20,084 nucleotides of DNA. It comes from a virus. The stretch lies in the IMG/VR virus record IMGVR_UViG_3300032116_001655, positions 1 through 20,084 of that record; one strand, 5' to 3'. The notes under the pieces are model-generated. The model ran no database searches and was not told the origin of the DNA. It saw only the letters and a list, made by a program, of their open reading frames with translations. Of the stretch, positions 8,393 through 16,479 are shown in pieces (position 1 is the first letter of the stretch; each line of letters starts with the position of its first letter). A program made the position numbers and the translations under genes.

Positions 8393-9451
8393 ATGAAGGT
8401 TGCAATTTACACAATCGCCAAAAACGAAGAACAATTCGTTGACCGCTGGGCAGACTCCTGCGCTGAAGCCGACTACCGGCTAATCGTAGACACAGGCTCA
8501 ACCGACAACACCCTGGCTAAAGCCTACGAAAACGGTGTAGACACAGCCGAAATCATCATTAGTCCCTGGCGATTTGATGATGCCCGCAACGCAGCACTAG
8601 CCCTACTACCAGCCGACATTGACTACTGCATCGCCCTAGACATGGATGAGATCCTGCTACCAGGTTGGCGTGACCAGCTTGAACAGATGCACGACCAGCA
8701 AATCACCCGCCCCCGCTACAAATACACCTGGTCATGGAAACCTAACGGGCAACCTGACCTACAGTACGGTGGCGACAAAATCCATACCCGATTCGGATAC
8801 CGATGGAAACATAAAGTCCACGAAACCCTCATCCCATCCATCGTGGAAAAGCAAGGATGGTGCGATCTAGAAATCCACCACCATCCCGACAACTCTAAAA
8901 GCAGAGGGCAATACTACGAGTTGTTAGCAGAAGCCGCACAAGAACACCCCACCGATGACCGAATAGCTTTCTATTACGCTCGAGAACTATTTTACAAAGC
9001 ACGTAACGGTGAAGCCTTACTAGAGTTCCAAAGATATCTAGCGTTACCGTCAGCTACATGGCAACCCGAACGGTCAGCCGCCTACCGAATGATGGCCAAA
9101 TGCGATCCTGACAACATGGAACATTGGCTCAAGATGGCGGTACTAGAAGCTTCAGATCGGCGTGAACCTTGGTACGAGTTGGCGCATTTCCATTACGAAC
9201 GACAAAACTGGCGGGGATGCTACATGGCGGCATCAACCTGTTTAACGATTGTGAATATGCCATTGGAATACCTGTGCGAATCCCATGCCTGGGGTGCCTC
9301 ACCGCACGATCTTGCAGCAATATCAGCACATCATCTCGGTTTACACAAAGAAGCCGCACAACACGGAACAAACGCCCTGAACCTAGAGCCGGACAACGAA
9401 CGCCTCAAAGCGAACCTCAGTTTCTATGCTGACGCTATTGCTACAATCTGA
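8393..9451 (+). CDS. GT2 (GT-A) glycosyltransferase with TPR-like C-terminal half
   Basis: This 352-residue protein has the family 2 pattern: 'AKNEEQFV' at 9-16, 'VDTGSTDNT' at 32-40 for donor binding, 'WRFDDARNAAL' at 59-69, and the metal-binding 'LDMDEIL' at 82-88 (DxD-like D83/D85). 'HKVHE' at 140-144 and 'IHHHPD' at 161-166 are typical of the GT2/TPR fusions seen in bacteria and phages. From about 175 to the end the sequence is paired helices (AFYYARELFYKARNGEALLEF, WYELAHFHYERQNW) like tetratricopeptide repeats, which could hold a protein substrate. The start lies 9 bases after the collagen fibre stop; no good ribosome-binding site is seen, so coupling is likely. It lacks membrane segments and should act in the cytoplasm during assembly. 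Confidence 0.88.
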   Translation: MKVAIYTIAKNEEQFVDRWADSCAEADYRLIVDTGSTDNTLAKAYENGVDTAEIIISPWRFDDARNAALALLPADIDYCIALDMDEILLPGWRDQLEQMHDQQITRPRYKYTWSWKPNGQPDLQYGGDKIHTRFGYRWKHKVHETLIPSIVEKQGWCDLEIHHHPDNSKSRGQYYELLAEAAQEHPTDDRIAFYYARELFYKARNGEALLEFQRYLALPSATWQPERSAAYRMMAKCDPDNMEHWLKMAVLEASDRREPWYELAHFHYERQNWRGCYMAASTCLTIVNMPLEYLCESHAWGASPHDLAAISAHHLGLHKEAAQHGTNALNLEPDNERLKANLSFYADAIATI

Positions 9452-9469
9452 TAGACCGTAGGAGAACAG

Positions 9470-10360
9470 ATGGCGACAGTTGCAACAGTAATCAACAAGA
9501 CTCAACGCCAACTGCTGTCGGGTCAAGTTGAAGAAAAGAACAAACTGAACGGCGCAATCAACAGCACCACCACCAGCATTGCCACCGTCTACGATCTGAA
9601 CGGCTTACGCCCAGGCACGGTTTTTGAGATTGACTCCGAAATGTTTTACATTTGGGAATCCTCAACATCTTCCAAAACCCTTACCGTGGAACGGGGATGG
9701 AACGGCACCACCGCAGCCAGCCACGCCACTAACGCGATAATTACCGCCAACCCCCGCTTCCCTAGAGCGCAAATCTTGGAAGCCATCAACGATGAAATCG
9801 CAGACCTGTCCAGCCCAGTTAACGGCCTGTACCAAATGAAGATTGTTGACATTGACGAATATGACGGATCTGACGTGATGATTAACCTGCCAGTGTTCGG
9901 TGGAATCATTGAGCTTTACGATGTGCGTCTGCGATACACGTCAGACGACTATCCACTAATCCGCAAAACCCAACTTGTGCGTGACTTGCCAACCTCAGAT
10001 TTCCAATCAGGATATGCAATCAAGTTCAACCAGCGCACCCGCGCCGGCAAACTTCGGGTAACTTTCAAAGCTCCTTTTGCGCCTATCTGTAATGAATCAG
10101 ACAACCTTCAAACTGTCGCTGGATTAGCCACCAGCATGGAAGACATCCTTGCCATCGGAGCGCAGATCAGGCTTATGTCACCACGGGAAATACGCCGCAA
10201 CCTCATAGACACCCAGGGCGACACCCGCCGTTCCGATGAGGTTCCACCTGGAGCCGTTGCCGGTTCAATCACCAACCTGCTTCGGTTGCGCCGTGACCGC
10301 ATCACCGCCGAAGCAATGAAACTAGCCAAACAATATCCCACCTTCCTAGCAAGGGATTAG
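9470..10360 (+). CDS. Head-tail adaptor / tail structural protein
   Basis: This 296-residue protein has an AGGAG site at 9460-9464. Residues about 27-95 form a beta module ('PGTVFEIDSEMFYIWE', 'KTLTVERGWNGTTAASH', 'NAIITANPRFP'). The helix 'FPRAQILEAINDEIADLSS' at about 96-115 is a form I associate with phage adaptor proteins. A beta domain and a C-terminal helical region follow (ITAEAMKLAKQYP). No enzymatic residues are seen. It sits directly before the propeller-like tail gene, an order compatible with a gp11/gp12-like adaptor-nozzle pair of short-tailed phages. That comparison rests on order and predicted fold only. Confidence 0.6.
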   Translation: MATVATVINKTQRQLLSGQVEEKNKLNGAINSTTTSIATVYDLNGLRPGTVFEIDSEMFYIWESSTSSKTLTVERGWNGTTAASHATNAIITANPRFPRAQILEAINDEIADLSSPVNGLYQMKIVDIDEYDGSDVMINLPVFGGIIELYDVRLRYTSDDYPLIRKTQLVRDLPTSDFQSGYAIKFNQRTRAGKLRVTFKAPFAPICNESDNLQTVAGLATSMEDILAIGAQIRLMSPREIRRNLIDTQGDTRRSDEVPPGAVAGSITNLLRLRRDRITAEAMKLAKQYPTFLARD

Positions 10361-10363
10361 CCG

Positions 10364-12223
10364 ATGGCTTTTCTGACCGGTTTCACCACCCCGTTTGTTG
10401 GTGGTCCATCGTTCTTCACGGGTACAGGCTCATCCAGCCTTGTCCCTGACGTGTTTCCTGTCGGCATCAACGGCAGACCGTACATGATTGACATGAAATC
10501 ACAGCAGTTCAGGTCAGCTTACGAACCTCGAATCCGTGACTCTGTAGACCAGTCGCCTGTACAGGGTGAGGCAGCGATTAGCCCTGGTGGTTTGTGGCGC
10601 AGGTCGCAAGCATCTTGGCATTTGGGCGCGGGACAGGAATATGCCGACACCGCAGATGAAACCATTTACCGTTACTACAAGTCCCGTGGTTTGGATCCGT
10701 GGACACGCGGCCAGTTGACGCTGTTGAACGACACCAAACGAGCGTTAGAAAGCGCGAACACTAACCTGTACATGGCACAAAACGGCACAGAGTTGTATGT
10801 TGCTGACGGTACAGCAATCAAATACACAACCGACCCTTATGCTGGCACACCCTCTTGGACAACGGTTTCCTCAACATCTGCTACCGCTGCCCGTTCAATG
10901 GCTTCTGACGGTGTAAACATTTACACAACCCACGCTGGCACAACAAATGTTTACGGTTTGTGGAAAGTAAACACAGCCCACACAGCATCCAATGTTGCAT
11001 ACGGTTATGAACTAGGTACTGTCGGCTATGCCAAAGGTTTCTTGTTGGTGGCAGGAGCAGGAACCGACAGCGCAAAAGTATGGACTAATCCATCAGGTGC
11101 GCTATCAACACCTTTCTTCACTCACCCCAACGCGGAGTGGACATGGACAGGGTTTGCGGGTGGATACAACGCCATCTACGCATCAGGATATGCCGGCAAA
11201 ACTAGCGCAATCTACAAGATCACCATCAAAGATGACGGAACCCTCAACACCCCAGTAGTAGCACTAGACCTACCCACGGGTGAACTCGTTACCACCATTT
11301 ACGACTACCTTGGTTTCCTACTAATTGGCACAAACAAAGGGGTTCGGTTCGCATCATCTGATACCAATGGCTCATTGACAGTAGGCAAACTACTACCCAC
11401 CACCGGCTCTGTGTACTCAATATCCGCAGATGGTCGACACGCATGGTACGGCTGGTCATCTTATGAAACAGGCGTGTCAGGCATTGGTCGTCTTGATCTC
11501 GCAGAGTTCACCGCCCCCAACACCCCCGCCTATGCGTCTGACCTGATGTACGCATCCTCAGCAAACGATGTGCAATCAGTTATTACGTTTGGCTCCAAGC
11601 GACTGTTCACAATCTCAGGCATCGGTGTTATTGCAGAAGACTCAACAAAAAAGGTTGAGACAGGCACCCTAGAGACAGGCATATTCACCTGGGGTATCCC
11701 TGACCGCAAGTTTGTAGCGAAGTTTGATCTCCGCACCCGCCCCTTGGCCGGATCTATTTCCGCATCCGTGTCAATAGACAACGGCTCATATCAAAGCCTT
11801 GGTACCATGTCTACCGCTAACGACACCGAAGACACCTTTGACGGTAAAGAATCCAAACTTATTGAAGGCAAGTTCAAGCTGACATTTACCCGCAGTGCGA
11901 CTACAATCACCACCGGCCCAACACTTGTTCGATGGTCAGCTCGTGCATACGCAGCACCAGTGCGAAGCAAGTTCTTTGTGGTGCCAATCCTTCTTCACAA
12001 GCGGGTCACCATCCGAAACCGTGACTATTTCTTTGACGTGATCGCTGAACGAGATTTCATCAACTCATACATTGAAGACGCACGGGTTATCACATACCAG
12101 GAAGGTTCCCGTTCATACCCTGTTACCGTTGAAGACATTGAATGGGTGCCAGTAGATTCCCGTGACCTTGAATGGGATTGGGAAGGCACCCTCACGGTTA
12201 CAATGAGAAGCATTACTGACTAG
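10364..12223 (+). CDS. Large beta-propeller-like tail protein
   Basis: This 619-residue protein starts 3 bases after the previous stop, with AAGGGA upstream. The N-terminal 120 residues contain 'NGRPYMIDMKSQQFRSAYEP' and 'GLWRRSQASWHLGAGQEY', then 'SRGLDPWTRGQLTLLND', a conserved-looking head I recognise from actinophage tail proteins. Residues about 130-450 show recurring blade-like strands: 'LYVADGTAIKYTT', 'IYASGYAGKTSAIYKI', 'LLIGTNKGVRFA', 'RLFTISGIGVIAED'. The last 170 residues are beta-rich, with 'FDGKESKLIEGKFKLTFTRS' and a final strand-rich domain. This layout fits a tail nozzle or hub protein. No tape-measure-like coiled coil occurs. The propeller is inferred from strand periodicity. 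Confidence 0.65.
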   Translation: MAFLTGFTTPFVGGPSFFTGTGSSSLVPDVFPVGINGRPYMIDMKSQQFRSAYEPRIRDSVDQSPVQGEAAISPGGLWRRSQASWHLGAGQEYADTADETIYRYYKSRGLDPWTRGQLTLLNDTKRALESANTNLYMAQNGTELYVADGTAIKYTTDPYAGTPSWTTVSSTSATAARSMASDGVNIYTTHAGTTNVYGLWKVNTAHTASNVAYGYELGTVGYAKGFLLVAGAGTDSAKVWTNPSGALSTPFFTHPNAEWTWTGFAGGYNAIYASGYAGKTSAIYKITIKDDGTLNTPVVALDLPTGELVTTIYDYLGFLLIGTNKGVRFASSDTNGSLTVGKLLPTTGSVYSISADGRHAWYGWSSYETGVSGIGRLDLAEFTAPNTPAYASDLMYASSANDVQSVITFGSKRLFTISGIGVIAEDSTKKVETGTLETGIFTWGIPDRKFVAKFDLRTRPLAGSISASVSIDNGSYQSLGTMSTANDTEDTFDGKESKLIEGKFKLTFTRSATTITTGPTLVRWSARAYAAPVRSKFFVVPILLHKRVTIRNRDYFFDVIAERDFINSYIEDARVITYQEGSRSYPVTVEDIEWVPVDSRDLEWDWEGTLTVTMRSITD

Positions 12224-12234
12224 GAGTAGGAAAG

Positions 12235-13920
12235 ATGGCTAAGACACGCAGGGCATATAGCGGCAACGCAGCATCAACCACCCTTGCTTCAGGCATTGGC
12301 ACAGAAGCAAATCCTTCCATCACGATCACTTCCTCAACAGGCTGGCCTTCAGGTAATCCCTTCTATGTAGTTATTGACCCAGGCACCTCTGCTGAAGAAA
12401 AACTACTTGTTACCCGTTCATCCAACACCCTGACCGTTTCAGGATCTCGAGGCGCAGACGACACCTCTAATTCTTCACATTCGGCTGGTGCCGTTATCTA
12501 TCCAGTATTTACCGCTGTTGACGCAAACGAAGCCAACCTTATGGCATCAACCCTCACCACCAAGGGTGACCTGTTGACGCACGGCGCATCGGACTTTGCT
12601 CGCCTTGCTGTTGGCTCCACCAACCAGGTGCTAGTTGCAGATTCCGCACAGTCAACCGGTATGAAATGGGCAAACGTAACCTCAGCCATGATTACGGATC
12701 TTGAGGTTGCAACCGCCGACATCGCTGACGGTGCAGTAACAGAAGCCAAGCTTGCTAGCGGTGCTGTAACAAGTGCCAAAATTGCTGACCTAACAATTGC
12801 TACGGGCGATATTGCTGATAACGCAATTACCGCAGCCAAAATTGCTACCGCTGTTGCGGGTGACGGTCTTGCGGGTGGTGGCGGTACGGCACTGTCCGTC
12901 AGTGTTGATAACACAACTATTGAAGTTTCAGGCGATCAGGTTCGCATCAAAGGTGGTGGCATAAACAATGCGATGGTCGCTGCCGATGCCGCTATCGCTG
13001 ACACGAAACTTGCCACAATCTCCACTGCCGGCAAAGTAGCGAACTCTGCTACCACAGCCACAAGTGCTAATACTGCTAGCGCAATCGTGGCTCGAGATGC
13101 TTCCGGAAACTTCACAGCAGGAACAGTCACCGCAGCATTGTCAGGCAACGCAACCACAGCCACAACACTTGCTACTAATCGCAACTTCTCTTTGACAGGT
13201 GATGTAACCGCATCGGCGGTGTCATTCAACGGAAGCGCAGCAGTAGCCCTATCAACCAGCATTGCGGCTGGTGTCGTAGACACTGCCGAACTAGCAAACA
13301 GCGCAGTAACGACAGCCAAAATTGCTGCCGATGCTGTTACCGGCGCAAAGATCGCTAGCACCGCAGCACTAAGCATTGCGTCAGTAGTAACAACAGGCGA
13401 TGTCAGCTCCTTCGGAGATGTCGTGGTTGCCGGCGATCTCAAAACAACCAAGAACACCAACGACACTTTCTTCAACGTGACCAACGGCGCAAGTAGCGTC
13501 ATCATGGGCATTGACTCCAACCAAGGTGTTTACGGACATGACGTAGGATCTTCAAGCATCCGTGCTGTTTTTGCGCGTTCCACAAACGTCATCGGGTTCT
13601 CGTCATCGTCACAACGATTCAAAGAACAAATCTCGGCATACGAGTTTGACGGAGAAGCAGTCCGTGGCATGGTTCCGGTACGGTTCAAATACCGTACTGA
13701 TGTAGAAGAATACGGTGATGACGCAGGATGGAACTACGGTTTCATAGCTGAACAAGCCGAACAGTCAGGACTGACCGAACTCATTGGTCGAGATGAAAAC
13801 GGACTGGTTGACTACTTTGCTTACGAGCGTTTGTGTGTGGCGCAACAGCAGTTGATCCGTGACCTTTACAACAAACTAGAGGCATTGGAAGCCCGTGTTG
13901 AGTCGTTGGAGTCCAAGTGA
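12235..13920 (+). CDS. Tail fibre with C-terminal peptidase S74 chaperone domain
   Basis: This 561-residue protein has AGGAG/AGGA just upstream. Residues 25-95 form a beta module related to one in the adaptor-like gene (LTVSGSRGADDTSNSSHSAGA). Residues 150-400 are fibre repeats of the 'AVTxAKIAxxAI' kind typical of trimeric shafts. From about 440 the intramolecular chaperone begins: 'SSQRFKEQI' supplies the Ser-Lys pair predicted at S458 and K463, followed by 'GWNYGFIAEQAEQSG' and 'DYFAYERLCVAQQQLIRDL'. The final 28 residues are a coiled coil (KLEALEARVESLESK). In this family the chaperone trimerises the fibre and cuts itself off before the Ser. The gene's TGA overlaps the GTG of the holin candidate. 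Confidence 0.88.
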   Translation: MAKTRRAYSGNAASTTLASGIGTEANPSITITSSTGWPSGNPFYVVIDPGTSAEEKLLVTRSSNTLTVSGSRGADDTSNSSHSAGAVIYPVFTAVDANEANLMASTLTTKGDLLTHGASDFARLAVGSTNQVLVADSAQSTGMKWANVTSAMITDLEVATADIADGAVTEAKLASGAVTSAKIADLTIATGDIADNAITAAKIATAVAGDGLAGGGGTALSVSVDNTTIEVSGDQVRIKGGGINNAMVAADAAIADTKLATISTAGKVANSATTATSANTASAIVARDASGNFTAGTVTAALSGNATTATTLATNRNFSLTGDVTASAVSFNGSAAVALSTSIAAGVVDTAELANSAVTTAKIAADAVTGAKIASTAALSIASVVTTGDVSSFGDVVVAGDLKTTKNTNDTFFNVTNGASSVIMGIDSNQGVYGHDVGSSSIRAVFARSTNVIGFSSSSQRFKEQISAYEFDGEAVRGMVPVRFKYRTDVEEYGDDAGWNYGFIAEQAEQSGLTELIGRDENGLVDYFAYERLCVAQQQLIRDLYNKLEALEARVESLESK

Positions 13921-14135
13921 CATCCAAAGCGATCCTCGTAAAGTTTGCTGCAAACATGGCAATGGTTGTCATCGGTGTCATCTCAACAGCGTTCATCTTT
14001 GATGTATCCACCTGGGTTACAGCAGGAACTACCCTTGTCATGTATCTCATCGCTGTCGTAAACAACCTTGCCAATGCCGCAGCAGATGGCCGCCTCACAG
14101 CAAAGGAAGTAGCAGAAGCGGTAGAAGGCGGCTGA
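13917..14135 (+). CDS. Holin candidate, two membrane segments
   Basis: This 72-residue protein begins at a GTG overlapping the fibre's TGA (GTGA). Two hydrophobic segments, about 10-28 (AANMAMVVIGVISTAFIF) and 33-50 (VTAGTTLVMYLIAVVNN), are followed by a short soluble tail 'ADGRLTAKEVAEAVEGG'. Size, two segments, the 'DGxLTxxE' tail and location one base before a peptidoglycan peptidase fit a phage holin, which would form pores timed with lysis. Membrane proteins of this size can have other roles, and two other small membrane proteins lie downstream, so the true holin is not certain. Confidence 0.65.
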   Translation: MTSKAILVKFAANMAMVVIGVISTAFIFDVSTWVTAGTTLVMYLIAVVNNLANAAADGRLTAKEVAEAVEGG

Positions 14136-14136
14136 T

Positions 14137-14745
14137 GTGGGCATCGTTGCACCAGGTCACCCGTACAAACGGCTAGTTGTACCGCACCGTTTAGAACAGT
14201 ACGACAACGGCAAACTGCCGGCAGACAAGATAGCGAAACTGTCCTGCGGTGGCACAGCATGGTTTGATATCAACTGGTATGGCGGTGCAGTGTTCGCTTT
14301 CAACCTGATGTATGACCACGCCAAACGTGATGGCATCACACTCAAAGCCGTATCAGGTGGCTACCGATCCTTTGAAGCACAAGAAGCTTTGTTCTTCTCT
14401 CGCTACTCGCTAACACCCACAGGTCGAGTTCCACAAATCACCCGCCAATACAACGGGCGTACCTACTTCCTCAACCAAGGTGCCAGCCCCTCAGCAAGCC
14501 CTGGCACAAGTCCTCACGGCTGGGCTTGCGCCCAGGATTTTCTAATCACAGGACCCGTCTACGATTGGCTGTGCCGTAACGCACCCAAGTATGGGATCTT
14601 CCTGCAAGGCCCACCGAAGTATCTGTGGAAACCAAACCCCGAATATGAGGCATGGCATTGGCAGTTATCTGATGCAAACAACCCAACCAAACTTGTCAAA
14701 ACCGAATGGGCCAAGTTTGCCGAAGCGTTAGGAATCAAAATCTAA
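14137..14745 (+). CDS. Endolysin, peptidase M15 (VanY-like)
   Basis: This 202-residue enzyme should cleave peptide stems of peptidoglycan. It starts at GTG 14137 with GAAGG at 14124-14128; an ATG at 14135 is in another frame that stops early. The M15 zinc signature is visible: 'SGGYRSFEAQEALF' at 73-86 (R77), 'SPHGWACAQDF' at 125-135 supplying His127 and Asp134, and 'EYEAWHWQL' at 169-177 supplying the catalytic Glu171 and the third ligand His174. No signal peptide or wall-binding domain is seen, so export would depend on the holin candidate one base upstream. An insert at about 92-122 (ITRQYNGRTYFLNQG) separates the first two motifs. Confidence 0.85.
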   Translation: MGIVAPGHPYKRLVVPHRLEQYDNGKLPADKIAKLSCGGTAWFDINWYGGAVFAFNLMYDHAKRDGITLKAVSGGYRSFEAQEALFFSRYSLTPTGRVPQITRQYNGRTYFLNQGASPSASPGTSPHGWACAQDFLITGPVYDWLCRNAPKYGIFLQGPPKYLWKPNPEYEAWHWQLSDANNPTKLVKTEWAKFAEALGIKI

Positions 14746-14825
14746 TGGTGCCAATAATGATCTCCCTTGTGGCTATCTGCTCATTCCTGTGCCTCTGTTT
14801 GGCTTTACCGGAAGATGACGAATGA
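14745..14825 (+). CDS. 26-residue membrane peptide in the lysis cassette
   Basis: An ATG sharing its A with the endolysin's TAA opens a 26-codon frame ending in the TGA at 14823-14825, which overlaps the next ATG (ATGA). The product is one hydrophobic, Cys-containing segment (ISLVAICSFLCLCLALP) with an acidic end (EDDE). Overlap at both ends argues for real translation, with AGGA at 14730-14733 as a weak site. It might be an accessory holin, antiholin or spanin-like peptide. An alternative start is ATG 14757. No family is recognised. Confidence 0.55.
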   Translation: MVPIMISLVAICSFLCLCLALPEDDE

Positions 14826-15031
14826 TTACCGAAGGGATTGTCATTGCCCTCATCGGTCTTATCGGAGCCGTGATGGTGGCCTTACTGCAACGGCACCGCC
14901 GCGAATCAGGGGAATCAAACGACCTGATGATGCACACCATCACCCGCATAGACACCAAGCTGGATCGCCATGACGAAAAGCTAGACTCTTTGAAGGAAGA
15001 CTTCTTAAAGCATAAAGCCGAAGATCACTAA
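14822..15031 (+). CDS. Small membrane protein with C-terminal coiled coil
   Basis: This 69-residue protein has one N-terminal membrane helix (residues 4-22, EGIVIALIGLIGAVMVALL), then a basic QRHRR stop-transfer and a charged heptad region (ITRIDTKLDRHDEKLDSLK). GGAAG at 14810-14814 and the ATGA overlap set the start. The build resembles small actinophage membrane proteins near lysins (DUF2746-like, recalled and not checked). It could be a second holin, a holin regulator or a spanin-like bridging protein. It is the last gene before the switch to the recombination block. Confidence 0.7.
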   Translation: MITEGIVIALIGLIGAVMVALLQRHRRESGESNDLMMHTITRIDTKLDRHDEKLDSLKEDFLKHKAEDH

Positions 15032-15034
15032 TGC

Positions 15035-15077
15035 TTGACTTCTAGATATCCACAAATAACAATGGTGTCTGTGGATA
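15035..15077 (+). promoter_or_regulatory. Promoter-like site with DnaA-box-like inverted repeat
   Basis: TTGACT (15035-15040) is a good -35; the best -10 is a weak TAACAA (15057-15062) at 16 bases. A perfect 8-base inverted repeat lies over it: TATCCACA (15047-15054) and TGTGGATA (15070-15077), 15 bases apart. The 9-mers ATATCCACA and, on the complement, GTATCCACA each match the DnaA box TTATCCACA at 8 of 9 positions. It may be an operator or a DnaA-responsive control site at the border of lysis and replication genes. Confidence 0.45.
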
Positions 15078-15091
15078 CAGAAGGGAAGCAA

Positions 15092-15334
15092 ATGTCACTC
15101 AAAGATCAAATACAAAACCACTCACCTGAAAGCAACCGCCGATGCGTAATCGGCACAATGCTCAGCACAATGACAGACGATGATCGGGAAGCGTTCAACA
15201 CAGTCGCCCCCGCCATCGGTAAACAAAATGGGTACACATATTCGTGGCTCAGAAGCATCCTCGCAAACGAAGGCTACGATGTAGCTGAAAACACTTTGCG
15301 CCGACACCTGACAGGGAACTGCATATGCCGCTAG
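15092..15334 (+). CDS. Small protein with C-terminal CxC, possible DNA binding
   Basis: The ATG at 15092 has AGGGA at 15082-15086 and gives 80 residues. In-frame starts at 15035 (TTG) and 15062 (ATG) fall in the promoter-like repeat and lack a ribosome-binding site. The protein is soluble. Residues 4-30 are polar (DQIQNHSPESNRRCVIGTML), and residues 40-81 form a helical region 'YSWLRSILANEGYDVAENTLRRHLTGNCIC' given here in outline, like a helix-turn-helix with 'S.WL..IL..EG..V...TLRRH' followed by CIC. This tail pattern ('TLxRHxxGxCxC') is one I recognise in small actinophage proteins. Regulation of the following genes is possible, unproven. It overlaps the next gene by 10 bases. Confidence 0.65.
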   Translation: MSLKDQIQNHSPESNRRCVIGTMLSTMTDDDREAFNTVAPAIGKQNGYTYSWLRSILANEGYDVAENTLRRHLTGNCICR

Positions 15335-16479
15335 ATATCACCCCACCACCGCCCGCTGACAAGACAGCCAAACTAGAGAAGCTCGGCAAACTAGTTGACC
15401 TGTTTGACCGCCAAGGTATTGACATCAACGAAGTCGGACAAATCAAACGGGTGTCGGTTTACCAGTCCCTAACCAAAAATGAGGAAGGCGAAGCAGAGAT
15501 CCATGACCTGATGGGTGTCCAATTCTCGCCAGCCTGGGAGACAGGACCACAGTGGCCGGTCATTCAGCAGGGTCCAGCCCATAAACTGCCACCCCGCAAG
15601 GCAACCTCTGAGAAGCCCCAGGATTGGCTCACGGCGGTCATCCTGCCCGATATGCAGATTGGGTTCTACAGGCGAACAGATGGCAATCTAGAGCCGACTC
15701 ACGACCCTGTGGCTATAGACCTGTCCATAGCCCTACTCAAAAAGCTGAACCCAGCCAAAATTGTGATGCACGGAGACAACCTAGACCTACCCGAAATGGG
15801 TAAATACAGACTGTCCCCAGCCTTCGGACAAACCACCCAAGCCGCCATTGACTACGCCACCGAACTAGTTGCCCGACTTCGAGATGCCGCACCCAACGCC
15901 GAAATCTCATGGCTTGCCGGCAACCACGAAGAACGGCTAGTTAACTACCTGCTAGACAACGCCAAAGCCGCCTTCGGACTAAAGCAGGGTGGCAAACCCG
16001 AAGGTTGGCCGGTGCTGTCAGTCCCATTCCTATGCCGATTTGACGAATACGGAATCACCTACCACCCTGGGTATCCCGCAGGACAAGTGTGGATTAACCA
16101 AAAACTTAGGTGCATCCACGGAACCAAAGCGAAATCCAACGGATCCACAGCCCACCAATATCTCGCCCATGAGAAAACATCCGTACTGTACGGTCACGTT
16201 CACCGCAGGGAATGGGCAGAACAAACCCGTGAAGATTATGACGGACCCAAAACCATCCTCGCAGCCTCAGCAGGATGTCTCGCCCGTTGTGACGGAGCAG
16301 TACCCTCAACTAAAGGTGGCATAGACCTAGATGGTCGACCCTTAACAGTCACCGAAAACTGGCAACAAGGGCTAGCTGTGGTCACCTATCAAGAAGGCGA
16401 CTCCCCTTTCAACCTGGAACTTGTCCCTATCCGTGACGGACAGATGATGTATCGTGGGCAGTTATGGAAGCATGGCTGA
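15325..16479 (+). CDS. Calcineurin-like metallophosphoesterase
   Basis: This 384-residue protein has AGGGA at 15313-15317. Residues 1-100 are an N-terminal region with a charged helix (KTAKLEKLGKLVDLFDRQG) and an extended linker. The phosphoesterase core follows: 'ILPDMQIGF' at 106-114, 'MHGDNLDLPEMGKY' at 148-161, 'GNHEERL' at 199-205, 'IHGTKAK' at 264-270 and 'YGHVHR' at 289-294. Metal ligands would be D109, D151, N200, H201, H265, H291 and H293. The first motif is DxQ, not the usual DxH, so the metal site may be altered. Phage members could act on nucleic acid ends or nucleotides; the real substrate is unknown. It sits ahead of the recombination genes, which suggests a DNA role. Confidence 0.83.
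   Translation: MPLDITPPPPADKTAKLEKLGKLVDLFDRQGIDINEVGQIKRVSVYQSLTKNEEGEAEIHDLMGVQFSPAWETGPQWPVIQQGPAHKLPPRKATSEKPQDWLTAVILPDMQIGFYRRTDGNLEPTHDPVAIDLSIALLKKLNPAKIVMHGDNLDLPEMGKYRLSPAFGQTTQAAIDYATELVARLRDAAPNAEISWLAGNHEERLVNYLLDNAKAAFGLKQGGKPEGWPVLSVPFLCRFDEYGITYHPGYPAGQVWINQKLRCIHGTKAKSNGSTAHQYLAHEKTSVLYGHVHRREWAEQTREDYDGPKTILAASAGCLARCDGAVPSTKGGIDLDGRPLTVTENWQQGLAVVTYQEGDSPFNLELVPIRDGQMMYRGQLWKHG

Noticed and set aside
12498-13520. Two long minus-strand frames opposite the S74 fibre
   Set aside because: They are Ala/Val/Thr shadows of the repetitive fibre shaft with no start signals.
15035-15091. TTG or ATG starts upstream of 15092
   Set aside because: They fall inside the promoter-like dyad and lack a ribosome-binding site; ATG 15092 has AGGGA.
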